This document shows positions 1 to 8,452 of a DNA stretch of 64,000 nt, one piece after another (position 1 is the stretch's first letter; each line of letters begins with the position of its first letter). Origin of the DNA: Arthrobacter jiangjiafuii (GTDB lineage Bacteria > Actinomycetota > Actinomycetes > Actinomycetales > Micrococcaceae); contig NZ_CP076022.1 of assembly GCF_018622995.1 (NCBI RefSeq), forward strand, positions 2,046,001-2,110,000. The letters are read 5' to 3'. Under the pieces are notes generated by a model. That model saw only the letters and a list, made by a program, of their open reading frames with translations, was not told the origin of the DNA and made no database searches. A program made the translations under genes and the position numbers.

Positions 1-1
1 C

Positions 2-556
2 ATCGCCGCTGTTTCCACCGTGTACGGAACGCTGGCGATCAAGTACGGAACGGAAGTCGGCAACGTCAAGGAGGACATCACCCTCTGGCTGGTGGTGGCC
101 GGCAACGTGGTGGCCCTGGGCACACAGCCGCTGTTCGGCAGCCTGGCTGACCGGATCGGCCGCAAGCCCGTCTTCATTTACGGCGCCCTGTCCTCCGCCG
201 CGATCATGCCGTTCTACCTGCTGTCGATGGAATCGGGAAACACGCTCCTGCAGTTCGTGCTGTCCGTGGCGGTCTTCTCCGGCGGCTACGCAGCGGCCAA
301 CGCCGTCTGGCCATCCTTCTACGCTGAAATGTTCAGCGCCAAGGTGCGGTTCTCGGGCCTGGCAATCGGCACCCAGCTGGGCTTCCTCATGGCCGGCTTT
401 GCGCCGTCCATCGTTGCCGCACTGGGTGGCCTGGAGCCGGGCGGCTGGGTGGTCATCAGCCTCTTCACTGCGGCGATCAGCCTGATTGCGTCCGTATCGG
501 CGCTGACGGCCAAGGAAACGTACAAGATTCCCACCGCACAGCTGGGCATGCGCTAA
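2..556 (+). CDS. MHS-type MFS transporter, C-terminal part (5' end outside window)
   Basis: The reading frame is open to the left edge, so only about the last 184 residues are present. What remains is five or six hydrophobic segments separated by short loops. One loop, RIGRKP, is the conserved cytoplasmic loop of the major facilitator superfamily. The stretch GYAAANAVWPSFYAEMFSAK resembles the region of metabolite:H+ symporters (ShiA/ProP group) before a late helix. It would import an organic acid, betaine or aromatic acid with protons; the substrate cannot be read from this half. The stop overlaps the convergent SDR stop by 4 bp. The GTG at 20 is internal rather than a start. Confidence 0.85.
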   Translation: MAAVSTVYGTLAIKYGTEVGNVKEDITLWLVVAGNVVALGTQPLFGSLADRIGRKPVFIYGALSSAAIMPFYLLSMESGNTLLQFVLSVAVFSGGYAAANAVWPSFYAEMFSAKVRFSGLAIGTQLGFLMAGFAPSIVAALGGLEPGGWVVISLFTAAISLIASVSALTAKETYKIPTAQLGMR

Positions 557-1317
557 AGCTGGATCCCCCGGGACAGTCCGCCGTCCACCAGTATGTTGGC
601 CCCCGTGACCCTTGAGGCACGGGGGCTGGCAACGAAGACGACGACGTCGGCCACCTCCGCCGGAGTGCCCATCCGCCCGGTCGGGTTGGCGCCCAGGGCC
701 GATGCAAAACCCTCTGGATCCTCTTCCTGCATGATCGCAAAGAAGCTGCCCGGGAAATAGGTGTGCCCCGCGCTGACTGTATTGGCCCGGATACCCCGGG
801 CCGCAAGCCGGTGCGCCTGGCCTGCCACGTAACCGACGACGGCTGTCTTGGCAGTGCCATAGGGACCGGCGGCGAAGTCAGCTTCGCGGCCCGCGACGCC
901 GGAGACGGCCACTATTGATGCCGTGCGGCTTTCCATCAGGTAAGGCAGGGCGGCCTTCACCAGCCGCACTGTCCCCATCAGGTCAACCTGCAGGGCGAGG
1001 CCCCAGGTTTCATCGGTGTCATCCAGGACCATCACGGCAGCGCAGGACACCACGATGTCGATTCCGTCGAAGAGCAGTGCACAGTCACTGACCCACCGGG
1101 CCAGCTCGCCCTGATGGGTGACGTCGACGGTGGAGCCGGCAATCCGGCCTTCGGCGTTCGCCGCCACCTGCTCCTCGGTCATGTGGACCTCATACGCGGT
1201 GCGCGCACAGAATCCAACGCTGGCGCCCTCCCTGGCGAATGCCTGCACCACTGCGCGGCCAATGCCGCGGGTGCCGCCGGTAACGAGTACTTTCTTTCCG
1301 GCCAGTGACAAGTCCAT
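553..1317 (-). CDS. SDR family NAD(P)-dependent oxidoreductase
   Basis: A 254-residue classical short-chain dehydrogenase. TGGTRGIG at residues 13-20 binds the dinucleotide, and Tyr153 and Lys157 in YGTAK form the active-site YxxxK pair. The length is normal for the family. Its ATG directly abuts the stop of the upstream UbiB-like gene with no base between, so the two are almost certainly co-transcribed and coupled in translation. The tail overlaps the convergent transporter by 4 bp. Substrate unknown; the C-terminal motif GANILVDGG is common in 3-oxoacyl reductase-like SDRs and does not fix specificity. Confidence 0.9.
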   Translation of the reverse strand: MDLSLAGKKVLVTGGTRGIGRAVVQAFAREGASVGFCARTAYEVHMTEEQVAANAEGRIAGSTVDVTHQGELARWVSDCALLFDGIDIVVSCAAVMVLDDTDETWGLALQVDLMGTVRLVKAALPYLMESRTASIVAVSGVAGREADFAAGPYGTAKTAVVGYVAGQAHRLAARGIRANTVSAGHTYFPGSFFAIMQEEDPEGFASALGANPTGRMGTPAEVADVVVFVASPRASRVTGANILVDGGLSRGIQL

Positions 1318-3012
1318 TTACAGCTCCCGAATCCGTTGCCTGCGCGCTGACCACGCCAAATACCCGCCCAGCAGGCCGGTGGAAGCCAGACCTGCGGTCA
1401 TCAGCGGCGCCTGCCAGGTCTTCCAGCGGTCAGTGTCTCCCAGGGTCAGTTCCCCCACCCCCCGGATGAAGGCCGCAGCGAAAATCGCCGCCACCATCCG
1501 GTTGCCCACACGTTCCAGCCGCTCGACCAGGGGCAGCAGTTCCGCGGCGCGCAGGTGCACCTCCAGTCCCTCGATGTCCAGCGTGTTCAGAAGCCGGCGG
1601 ACCTGGTCCGGCAGCTCGGCTCCCAGTTCCAGGGTTTCGACTCCCGCCTGGCCCAGGCGTCGGGCGAAGTTCACCGGATTCAGCTGTGCCATGGTCATCC
1701 GCCGGGCGTAGGGCGCCAGCGTGTTGCCCATGCTGAAGTCCGGATCCAGCACCTCGCCCATGCCTTCGGTCATGATGAGCATGCGCAGCAGAAGCGCCAT
1801 TTCCCGGGGAAGCTGCAGATGGTGGTTGCGGACAATGGCCAGGGCTGCATTGATGATCCGTCCCACCGGCGCCTCGCCCAGGGTCTTTCCGGAATAGAGC
1901 CGCATGAGCTGGCGCAGGTCCAGGCTCAGCCGGACCCGGTCCGGGCGCCTGGCAGTGGCACACATCCGCAGCAGGGAGGAGGCCATCCGGTCCGGGTCCC
2001 TGCGCATGATCGAGATAAACAATGCCGAAAGCTGGGCCCGGAGCTTGTCATCGACCTCCCCCACCATGCCGAAGTCGATCAGCCCGATCCGGCCTCCGGA
2101 TTCCACGAAGATGTTGCCCGGATGGGGGTCGGCATGGAAAAAGCCGTCGTCAAAGACCATCTTCATTTCGGCATCCGCTGCCTTCACGGCGAGCGCCTTG
2201 CGGTCGATTCCGGCTGCATCGATGGCAGCGGTGTCGGTGACCTTCAGCCCGTAGAGGCGTTCCTGGGTCAGGACCGTTGAGGAGCTGTAGTCCCGGTAGA
2301 CGGCTGGAATCTGCACTGCCGGATTCGCTTCGAAGTTCATCCTGAAGCGTTCGGTATTCGCGGCTTCCCTGGCGTAGTCCAGTTCGGAGCGCAGCGTGTC
2401 GGCAAATTCGTCCATCAGCCCCGGGAGGTCGTAGTCCCGGGCAGCTTCCCAGTGCTTGCCGGCGTACCCCGCCAGCCCCTGCAGGATGTCCAGGTCCCGG
2501 TTCACTTCCACGTCCACTCCGGGGCGGCGGATCTTCACCACCACGTCGGTGCCGTCCGGCAGGCCGGCGGAGTAGACCTGTCCAATGGAGGCACTGGCCA
2601 GCGGTGTTGTATCAAACCGCGTGAAGCGGTGCAGGGCACCGGCCCCCAGTGTCCCGGTGAGCACCGGCTCGATCTGTTCCCACGGTACTGGCTCGGCGTT
2701 GTCCTGCAGCTTCGCCAGGTCCGCCTGGTACGCAGGCGGGAGCAGGTCCTGCCGGGTGGAGAGCAGCTGGCCCAGCTTGACGAAGGTGGGCCCCAGCTCT
2801 TCCAGGGCAATCCGCAGGTACTCGGGGCGGCTGGCGGGCCCGTCCGGACGGTCTCCGGGCCGTGGTCTGCGGCCGAACGGCAACCGCTCCTCCAGGCCCG
2901 AGGCAGCCACCAGGTAACCGAGTCCGTTGCGGTAGAGGATCTCGGCAATCTGCCGGTAGCGGTCGAGGTGGGTCTTCACGCTGAGCTCCCCTTTCCCGGC
3001 GACGGCTCGCAT
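1318..3012 (-). CDS. UbiB/ABC1 (AarF) family atypical kinase
   Basis: A 564-residue ABC1/ADCK/UbiB family protein. The family hallmarks are visible: KLGQLLSTR (the KxGQ motif, about residues 79-87), the alanine-rich nucleotide loop ASASIGQVY (about 139-147), a catalytic lysine in VVVKIRRPG, HADPHPGN and the metal-binding DFG in GLIDFGMVG. Two hydrophobic segments near the C terminus suggest membrane anchoring, as in other UbiB proteins. In actinobacteria, which use menaquinone, the role is unclear; lipid or quinone homeostasis is an inference. The ATG at 3012 was chosen; a GTG eleven codons in (before KTHLDRYRQ) is a possible alternative. It leads a two-gene unit with the SDR at 553-1317. Confidence 0.92.
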   Translation of the reverse strand: MRAVAGKGELSVKTHLDRYRQIAEILYRNGLGYLVAASGLEERLPFGRRPRPGDRPDGPASRPEYLRIALEELGPTFVKLGQLLSTRQDLLPPAYQADLAKLQDNAEPVPWEQIEPVLTGTLGAGALHRFTRFDTTPLASASIGQVYSAGLPDGTDVVVKIRRPGVDVEVNRDLDILQGLAGYAGKHWEAARDYDLPGLMDEFADTLRSELDYAREAANTERFRMNFEANPAVQIPAVYRDYSSSTVLTQERLYGLKVTDTAAIDAAGIDRKALAVKAADAEMKMVFDDGFFHADPHPGNIFVESGGRIGLIDFGMVGEVDDKLRAQLSALFISIMRRDPDRMASSLLRMCATARRPDRVRLSLDLRQLMRLYSGKTLGEAPVGRIINAALAIVRNHHLQLPREMALLLRMLIMTEGMGEVLDPDFSMGNTLAPYARRMTMAQLNPVNFARRLGQAGVETLELGAELPDQVRRLLNTLDIEGLEVHLRAAELLPLVERLERVGNRMVAAIFAAAFIRGVGELTLGDTDRWKTWQAPLMTAGLASTGLLGGYLAWSARRQRIREL

Positions 3013-3144
3013 TTGAACCCTATCGGTCCCGGCTGACGTTGGAACAGGGCCCGCTGCCTTCTCGCAGTTCAGGCCGGCGCCTTAGACTCGGGGCGGGCAA
3101 GGGAGCCGTGGATACGGGTCCAAGCCAGAGGGGAAGCCGCACAC

Positions 3145-5499
3145 ATGGAGATCCCACCGTTTCCGGACCTGCCCCGGGAGGAGAACCTGCCCCGGGAGGA
3201 AAAACTCGCCCTGCTGTCCGGGGCCGACATGTGGCGGACAGCCGCTGTTCCCGGCCGCGGGATCCGGTCACTGGTGCTCGCTGACGGCCCGCACGGACTT
3301 CGCCGGCCCGACGAAGAGAGCCAGGCCGCGCCGGGCGAGTCGGCGCCGGCCACCTGTTTTCCTGCCGAATGTGCCACGGCGTGCTCCTGGGACCGCAGCC
3401 TGCTCGCTGAACTGGGCACCGCCGTCGCGCACGAAGCCCGCGCCCAGGGCGTGGATGTCCTGCTCGGACCGGGGCTGAACATTAAGCGCACTCCCCTGTG
3501 CGGCCGCAACTTCGAGTACTTTTCCGAGGATCCGATGCTGGCCGGGGAGCTCGGGGCCGCCTGGACCGCAGCGGTGCAGGCCGCCGGCGTGGGGGCCTGC
3601 CCGAAGCACTTCGCCGCCAACAACCAGGAGGCGGACCGGATGCGGGTGGATGCTGTCGTTGACCTGCGCACCCTCCACGAGATCTACCTGCAGGCGTTTG
3701 AGATTGTGGTGCGCAAGGCGCAGCCCTGGACCGTGATGGCTGCCTACAACTCAGTGAACGGCCTGCACGCCACGGAGAATCCGTGGCTGTTGGACACCGT
3801 GCTGCGCGGGACGTGGGGCTATGACGGCGTGGTGGTCTCGGACTGGGGTGCGGTCACGGACCGCGCAGCTGCGCTCGCCGCCGGCCTGGACCTGGAAATG
3901 CCCTTCAGCAATGGACTGGGCGCACGCGAACTCGGTGCGGGGCTGGAGGCCGGCACCCTCACCGAAGAGCAGGTGGATACCTCCGTGAACCGGATCCTCG
4001 ACCTGGTCCACCGAGCTGACAATGGATCCCGCAGCACTGGCCGGGGAACAGGACCGGATGCCGTGGACCTGGCCGCCCATCACGAACTGGCCCGCCGCGC
4101 AGCTGCCGCGTCGATGGTCCTGCTCAAGAACGACGGCGGGATCCTCCCCCTGGACGCCGGCGGCAGCATCGCCCTGGTCGGGGAGCTGGCGCGCCGCCCC
4201 CGGTACCAGGGCAGCGGGTCCTCACAGGTGAATCCGGTCCGGCTGGTCAGCGCGCTGACGGCGCTCCAGGATGCCGCAGCGGAGTTGGTCTTTGAACCGG
4301 GGTATGTCCTGGGCGCCGATTCGCCCTGCAACCCGGATGATCTGCTGGAGACAGCCGCTGCAGCCGCAGCAGCCGCCGATACCGCCGTCGTCTTCCTTGG
4401 CCTGCCCGAAGAGGCCGAGTCCGAAGGCCGGGACCGGACCACGCTGGACCTGCCCGCTGCCCAGCTGGCGCTGCTCGCCGCCGTCCTGGACGCCAACCCG
4501 CGGACTGTCGTCGTGCTCTGCAACGGCGGCGTGGTGGAGACCGGGTGGGCGGAGGCCGTCCCTGCGGTGCTGGAAGCCTGGCTGCCGGGCCAGGCCGGCG
4601 GCAGCGCCGTCGCCGATGTCCTGTTCGGGCTTGCCGATCCCGGTGGCCGCCTGGCCGAAACGATGGTTCACCGGCTGCAGGACACTCCCGCCTTCGGAAA
4701 CTACCCCGGCGAGGGTGGCACCGTCCGCTACGGCGAGGGGTTGTTGGTGGGATACCGCTGGTACGACACCCGCGGCCTGGACGTTGCCTTTCCCTTCGGC
4801 CACGGACTTTCCTACACCACCTTTGCGTACAGGGACCTGGAGGTCCGGAGCGCCGGGACGGGGTCCGGGCAGGTGGTGCGGGTGGGGCTGACAGTCACCA
4901 ACACCGGACGCCGTACCGGCACCGAAGTGGTACAGCTGTACACGGGCGCCCCGGAGGACGACGGCGGCCAGCAGCGTCCGCTGCGGCCGTTGCGGGAACT
5001 GCGCGGATTCGAAAAGCTGGCCCTGGCGCCCGGAGAAAGCCGGCGGGTGGAGTTCGAGCTGGATGTCCGGGCCCTGTCCCGTTTTGATCCGCAGTCGAAC
5101 GCGTGGGTGGCCGATGCCGGCGAATACCGGGTGGAAGTCGGAGCCTCTTCACGGGACATCAGGCTGGCCTCGGCCGCGGTCCTGGACGGCACGGTTCCCG
5201 CCCGGGCGCTGACTACCTCGTCCACCATCCAGGAGTGGCTGGAGAATCCGGAGGCTGCCGGTGCCTTGGTCGCTGCACTGAGCGGTGCGGGCGGTACGGG
5301 AACGGGCGGTACGGGCGAGGCAGGTGCGGCTGACCCGGCCGACGACGGCGGTACCGGAGGCGGACTCGGCGGCGCCTTGGCCCTCATCGGGAACCTCCCG
5401 TTGAACCGTCTCGCCCGGTTTCCCGGAACACCGGTGACCGAGGAGGTGCTGGAGACGCTGGAGGCAGGCCTCAGGCGATCCGGCGGTCCCTCAGCCTGA
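3145..5499 (+). CDS. Glycoside hydrolase family 3 beta-glucosidase-type enzyme with C-terminal accessory module
   Basis: A 784-residue GH3 enzyme with no signal peptide, so probably cytoplasmic and acting on imported oligosaccharides or glycosides. Asp233 in VVSDWGAVTDR is the expected nucleophile, KHF near residue 154 belongs to the substrate pocket, and a glutamate in EAESEGRDR (about 425) is the likely acid/base. PFGHGLSYTTF (about 551) leads into a fibronectin III-like domain (about 560-680). After it comes a small module (691-774) split by a Gly/Thr-rich insert, which resembles the N terminus of the SDR encoded opposite at 5553-6602. The ATG at 3145 starts within an open frame with no better upstream start. 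Exact sugar specificity cannot be read. Confidence 0.93.
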   Translation: MEIPPFPDLPREENLPREEKLALLSGADMWRTAAVPGRGIRSLVLADGPHGLRRPDEESQAAPGESAPATCFPAECATACSWDRSLLAELGTAVAHEARAQGVDVLLGPGLNIKRTPLCGRNFEYFSEDPMLAGELGAAWTAAVQAAGVGACPKHFAANNQEADRMRVDAVVDLRTLHEIYLQAFEIVVRKAQPWTVMAAYNSVNGLHATENPWLLDTVLRGTWGYDGVVVSDWGAVTDRAAALAAGLDLEMPFSNGLGARELGAGLEAGTLTEEQVDTSVNRILDLVHRADNGSRSTGRGTGPDAVDLAAHHELARRAAAASMVLLKNDGGILPLDAGGSIALVGELARRPRYQGSGSSQVNPVRLVSALTALQDAAAELVFEPGYVLGADSPCNPDDLLETAAAAAAAADTAVVFLGLPEEAESEGRDRTTLDLPAAQLALLAAVLDANPRTVVVLCNGGVVETGWAEAVPAVLEAWLPGQAGGSAVADVLFGLADPGGRLAETMVHRLQDTPAFGNYPGEGGTVRYGEGLLVGYRWYDTRGLDVAFPFGHGLSYTTFAYRDLEVRSAGTGSGQVVRVGLTVTNTGRRTGTEVVQLYTGAPEDDGGQQRPLRPLRELRGFEKLALAPGESRRVEFELDVRALSRFDPQSNAWVADAGEYRVEVGASSRDIRLASAAVLDGTVPARALTTSSTIQEWLENPEAAGALVAALSGAGGTGTGGTGEAGAADPADDGGTGGGLGGALALIGNLPLNRLARFPGTPVTEEVLETLEAGLRRSGGPSA

Positions 5500-5547
5500 C
5501 CCCTGGATCCTGTCTGGCCCTGAACTCCGCCTGACCCTGGATCCTGA
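5494..5547. repeat. Short direct repeat in convergent gap
   Basis: Two near-identical 19-base copies (GCCTGACCCCTGGATCCTG at 5494-5512 and GCCTGACCCTGGATCCTGA at 5529-5547) lie in the gap between the GH3 gene and the convergent SDR gene; the first overlaps the GH3 stop. No terminator-like hairpin is obvious here. Confidence 0.6.
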
Positions 5548-5552
5548 CGAGG

Positions 5553-6602
5553 CTAGGCGAGGCCCCAGCCGTCATCGGCCGGCAGGATGGCGCCCGTGAC
5601 GTTGGCGGCGTCGTCGCTCAGCAGGTAGGTCATCGGCGAGGCGATCTGCGCTGCCTCTGTCTCGGGCGATGTCAGCGGCCCGGACGGCAGCGGGCCGGCG
5701 CCGCCCAGGGAGCCGTAGTTCGATTCCAGGGCAGACTTGGTGGGCCGCGGGATCACGGCGTTGACCCGGATCCCCCGCGGGGAGTAGATATACGCGGCGC
5801 TTCGGGTCAAGCCGATCACCGCATGCTTGGAGGCGGTGTAGGCAGAGCCGGCGATGGACCCCCGCAGGCCGGCCTGCGAGGAGACGTTGACAATTGATCC
5901 CACCCCCCGCGAGAGCATGATCGGGATCAGCGCCCGCGAGATCCGAAACGGGCCGTCCACGTTAATGCGGAAGACGCTCTCCCAGAGCTCGTCCTCCACT
6001 TCGTGCAGGGCCACCATGTTGTCCGCTACCCCGGCTACAACGGCGAGGGCGTCGACCCGACCGCGAACCCGTACGGCGATCTTGTTGACGTCGTCCTGGT
6101 TGGAGATGTCCCCCACGACGCCGGTGATATCCAGGTCCTGGTTCTTCTCCAGCAGGGCCTCCATCCGCAGAGTGCTGAGATCGATGGCGAGCACATGGCC
6201 ACCCTCCCGGGCCACACGGACTGCCGTGGCCCGGCCGATCCCTGAGGTGGCTCCGGTGACGACCACCGTCTTGCCCCGGAACCGGCCCTCGATCAGTGGT
6301 TCTTCCCAATCATCCGGAGCAGGCGGCGGGGCGGAGGCGAAGAGGTGCCCCGTCGTGGTGTCCCCCGGGGTCCGGTCCGTCATCCGGTTGGCTGCCTCGA
6401 CGAGGAGCTGGAGGTAGTCAGTGGTCACCCGCCCGTTGCTGAGGGTGATCAGCGAAGACAGCGGCAGTTCCCGGATGGCGTAAAGGGCACGCGCGTCGGG
6501 ACTGCGGCGGGCGAGCATGTCGATCAGGACGGTGCGGCCGGCGGGGTTCTCCAGCCAGTCTCCGATCAGCGATTCCGTGCTGAGATGCTGGCGATTCGGC
6601 AT
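5553..6602 (-). CDS. SDR family oxidoreductase with an N-terminal accessory module
   Basis: A 349-residue protein. Residues 105-349 form a complete SDR: TGATSGIG at 117-124, a serine in the IVNVSS strand, and YTASK at 255-259. The usual NAG motif is replaced by AGV after ALAVV. About 100 residues precede the SDR fold. Residues 8-75 resemble the C-terminal module of the GH3 enzyme encoded convergently: DWLENP against EWLENP, then RELPLSSL against GNLPLNRL, then VTTDYLQLLVEA against VTEEVLETLEAG. The ATG at 6602 includes the module, which therefore appears to be genuinely translated. Substrate unknown. Confidence 0.9.
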   Translation of the reverse strand: MPNRQHLSTESLIGDWLENPAGRTVLIDMLARRSPDARALYAIRELPLSSLITLSNGRVTTDYLQLLVEAANRMTDRTPGDTTTGHLFASAPPPAPDDWEEPLIEGRFRGKTVVVTGATSGIGRATAVRVAREGGHVLAIDLSTLRMEALLEKNQDLDITGVVGDISNQDDVNKIAVRVRGRVDALAVVAGVADNMVALHEVEDELWESVFRINVDGPFRISRALIPIMLSRGVGSIVNVSSQAGLRGSIAGSAYTASKHAVIGLTRSAAYIYSPRGIRVNAVIPRPTKSALESNYGSLGGAGPLPSGPLTSPETEAAQIASPMTYLLSDDAANVTGAILPADDGWGLA

Positions 6603-6709
6603 GCAGGCTCCGTTCCTCCGCTTGCCTCGAGTATCCCACGGCCGCCTGCCCCCTGCCTGCCCCGAAAGCGTGCTGCCGACTCCGCCCAGCCGAAAAATCC
6701 AGCTGCGGA

Positions 6710-7144
6710 TCAGGCGTCGAGCATCACCGGGGGGATGTGATGGTCGGGAAGCCGGTCCCGGTCATACGTGATCTCGGTGAAGCCGTGGGGCACCGGATGG
6801 CCATGCTCGTCCAGGCTCACGAAGACAATGCGGTCGATGGTCAGGATGCTGCGCCGGGTGATCATGTTCCGCACTTCGGCGCGCATGGTCAGGGAAGTCC
6901 GGCCGAATTTCGTGGCACGGAGTCCCATTTCGATCATGTCGCCCTGCTGTGCCGAGCTCACGAAGTTGATCTCCGACATGAATTTGGTGACGACGCGTCC
7001 GTTGCCCATCTGCAGGATGGCGTAAATAGTGGCTTCTTCATCGATCCATCGCAGAAGGCTGCCGCCAAACAGGGTGCCGTTGGCGTTGAGGTCTTCGGGA
7101 CGGACCCACTTCCGAGTGTGGAAATTAATGTTTTCGTGGTCCAT
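6710..7144 (-). CDS. Acyl-CoA thioesterase, hotdog fold (YciA/BACH-like)
   Basis: A 144-residue single hotdog domain. The stretch NANGTLFGGSLLRWIDEEA carries the conserved Asn, Gly-Gly and Asp positions of YciA/cytosolic acyl-CoA hydrolases, and the beta strands after it keep the family spacing (KFMSEINFVSS, GDMIEMGLRATKFGRTS). It would hydrolyse acyl-CoA to free acid and CoA in the cytoplasm. It is transcribed away from the MarR gene at 7310, and the gap between them holds two perfect inverted repeats. The ATG at 7144 fits the family start. Confidence 0.9.
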   Translation of the reverse strand: MDHENINFHTRKWVRPEDLNANGTLFGGSLLRWIDEEATIYAILQMGNGRVVTKFMSEINFVSSAQQGDMIEMGLRATKFGRTSLTMRAEVRNMITRRSILTIDRIVFVSLDEHGHPVPHGFTEITYDRDRLPDHHIPPVMLDA

Positions 7145-7181
7145 GTTTCAAGACTAACGAGGCGTAAAGGGCACCGGGTGA

Positions 7182-7218
7182 CGGCTGTGACCGGGCTGAC
7201 GGACCACGGTCACAGCCG
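7182..7218. promoter_or_regulatory. Perfect 12-bp inverted repeat in divergent promoter region
   Basis: CGGCTGTGACCG at 7182-7193 is repeated in inverse at 7207-7218 with a 13-base spacer. It lies just upstream of the thioesterase start (7144) and ahead of the MarR gene. It could be an operator or an mRNA hairpin; a bound protein is not shown by sequence alone. Confidence 0.5.
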
Positions 7219-7255
7219 CGCTCCGCCTCTTCTCCGCCTTCACCGCCATGCCGGG

Positions 7256-7285
7256 GTTTCCCGTCGCCGCCCGGTGACGGGAAAC
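7256..7285. promoter_or_regulatory. Perfect 10-bp inverted repeat upstream of marR-type gene
   Basis: GTTTCCCGTC at 7256-7265 pairs with GACGGGAAAC at 7276-7285 across a 10-base loop, ending 24 bases before the GTG start of the MarR-family gene. The position is suitable for autoregulation or for a hairpin in the 5' leader. Confidence 0.5.
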
Positions 7286-7309
7286 ACCGTGAGCGTAAGG
7301 TATTTTCCC

Positions 7310-7828
7310 GTGAAGGATTACGTTGATCGTGCACAGGAACAGTGGCGGGACGTGAACCCGGATTTGGTAACGGACACAGCTGCGCTGGCCGGCCGCATCC
7401 AGCGCGTGGCCCAGCACCTGCAGGCAAGCACCGATGCCGTCCTCCTCCGCCACGGCATCTCACGCGCGGAATTTGATCTGCTGTCGCTGCTCCACCGGAC
7501 CGGGCGGCCCATGAGCCCCTCGGAACTGGCCGCCGATCTGATGACGTCGGGAGCCGGGACCACCAAGCGGATCCGCAAGCTGGTGGCGGCCGGGCTGGCC
7601 CTGCGCGAGGCTAATCCCCTGGATGGACGCGGAGCCCTCGTCCGCATGAGCGAAGGGGCTCCGGATTTCCTGCTGCCTGTCCTGGCCGCGGTGGCTGCCC
7701 ATGAGGCGCAGGTGATGTCCTCCCTCCCCGACCAGGACCGTGAGCTGCTTGCCGGTCACCTTCGGGTGCTGCTGATCGCTTTTGAGATCGACGCCGTTGC
7801 CGGCGAGGGCCCCGCTCCTCTTTCCTGA
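7310..7828 (+). CDS. MarR family transcriptional regulator
   Basis: A 172-residue protein with a winged helix at about residues 50-115. The recognition region SPSELAADLMTSGAGTTKRIRKL is followed by a wing containing NPLDGRGALVRM. The frame is open upstream, but the GTG at 7310 is preceded at a good distance by TAAGG (7296-7300), and the MarR homology begins soon after. A GTG at 7289 in frame is the alternative. It is divergent from the thioesterase, a classic arrangement for local control. Ligand unknown. Confidence 0.88.
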   Translation: MKDYVDRAQEQWRDVNPDLVTDTAALAGRIQRVAQHLQASTDAVLLRHGISRAEFDLLSLLHRTGRPMSPSELAADLMTSGAGTTKRIRKLVAAGLALREANPLDGRGALVRMSEGAPDFLLPVLAAVAAHEAQVMSSLPDQDRELLAGHLRVLLIAFEIDAVAGEGPAPLS

Positions 7829-8035
7829 CCAGCCGCAGCAGGAACATGCCCTGGAATAAACCATCCCCCTTCCGCAACAGTCGTTCCACCTGCAAGGGTG
7901 CTCATGGGAAATTCCGTCATTGCTGCGTGCCCGTCTTCGAATAACCGCTTGCCGCCAGTACGCTTCCCGCTACCCACGCTTCCCGCCGCTACCACCGTTG
8001 CCTCCCCACCGCTACCCACCTTTAGGAGCCTGAAA

Positions 8036-8452
8036 ATGACCAGTGCATTCTCTTCCTTTGCCCTCGATGCCGTCGATACCCGGCGGATGGCCGAGTTCTG
8101 GACCCAGGCCCTCGACTACCGGATCGCCGAAGAGGACGGCGACTTCATCTTCCTCGCTCCCAATGATGGTTCCGGTCCTCCGCTGGACATCCTGCCGGTG
8201 CCGGAGCACAAGACAGCCAAGAACCGGCTGCACCTTGACCTGCATGCCGTGGGCTGCACGCAGGAAGAGGAAGTGGAGCGGCTGCTGGCACTGGGAGCCG
8301 TACGGGCCGACGTCGGGCAGGGTCCGGACGTGTCCTGGATTGTCTTGGCGGACCCCGAAGGCAATGAATTCTGCATCCTAGGCTCACGGCAGGAGCAGGG
8401 TCAGACGCAGGGTCAGGAACAGGCCTCAGCGCAGCCGGCGTCCCCGGCCTAA
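8036..8452 (+). CDS. VOC (glyoxalase/bleomycin-resistance fold) family protein
   Basis: A 138-residue VOC-superfamily protein made of two beta-alpha-beta-beta-beta units. Features include a start SFALDAVDTRRMAEFWTQAL, a middle RLHLDLHA strand and a C-terminal DPEGNEFCIL strand where one metal ligand would sit (Glu in GNEF). The frame continues 46 codons upstream, but the ATG at 8036 follows AGGAG (8024-8028) and matches the family start. It is close to glyoxalase-like domain proteins common in actinobacteria; the substrate is not known. The stop overlaps the convergent DUF4389 gene by 4 bp. Confidence 0.88.
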   Translation: MTSAFSSFALDAVDTRRMAEFWTQALDYRIAEEDGDFIFLAPNDGSGPPLDILPVPEHKTAKNRLHLDLHAVGCTQEEEVERLLALGAVRADVGQGPDVSWIVLADPEGNEFCILGSRQEQGQTQGQEQASAQPASPA

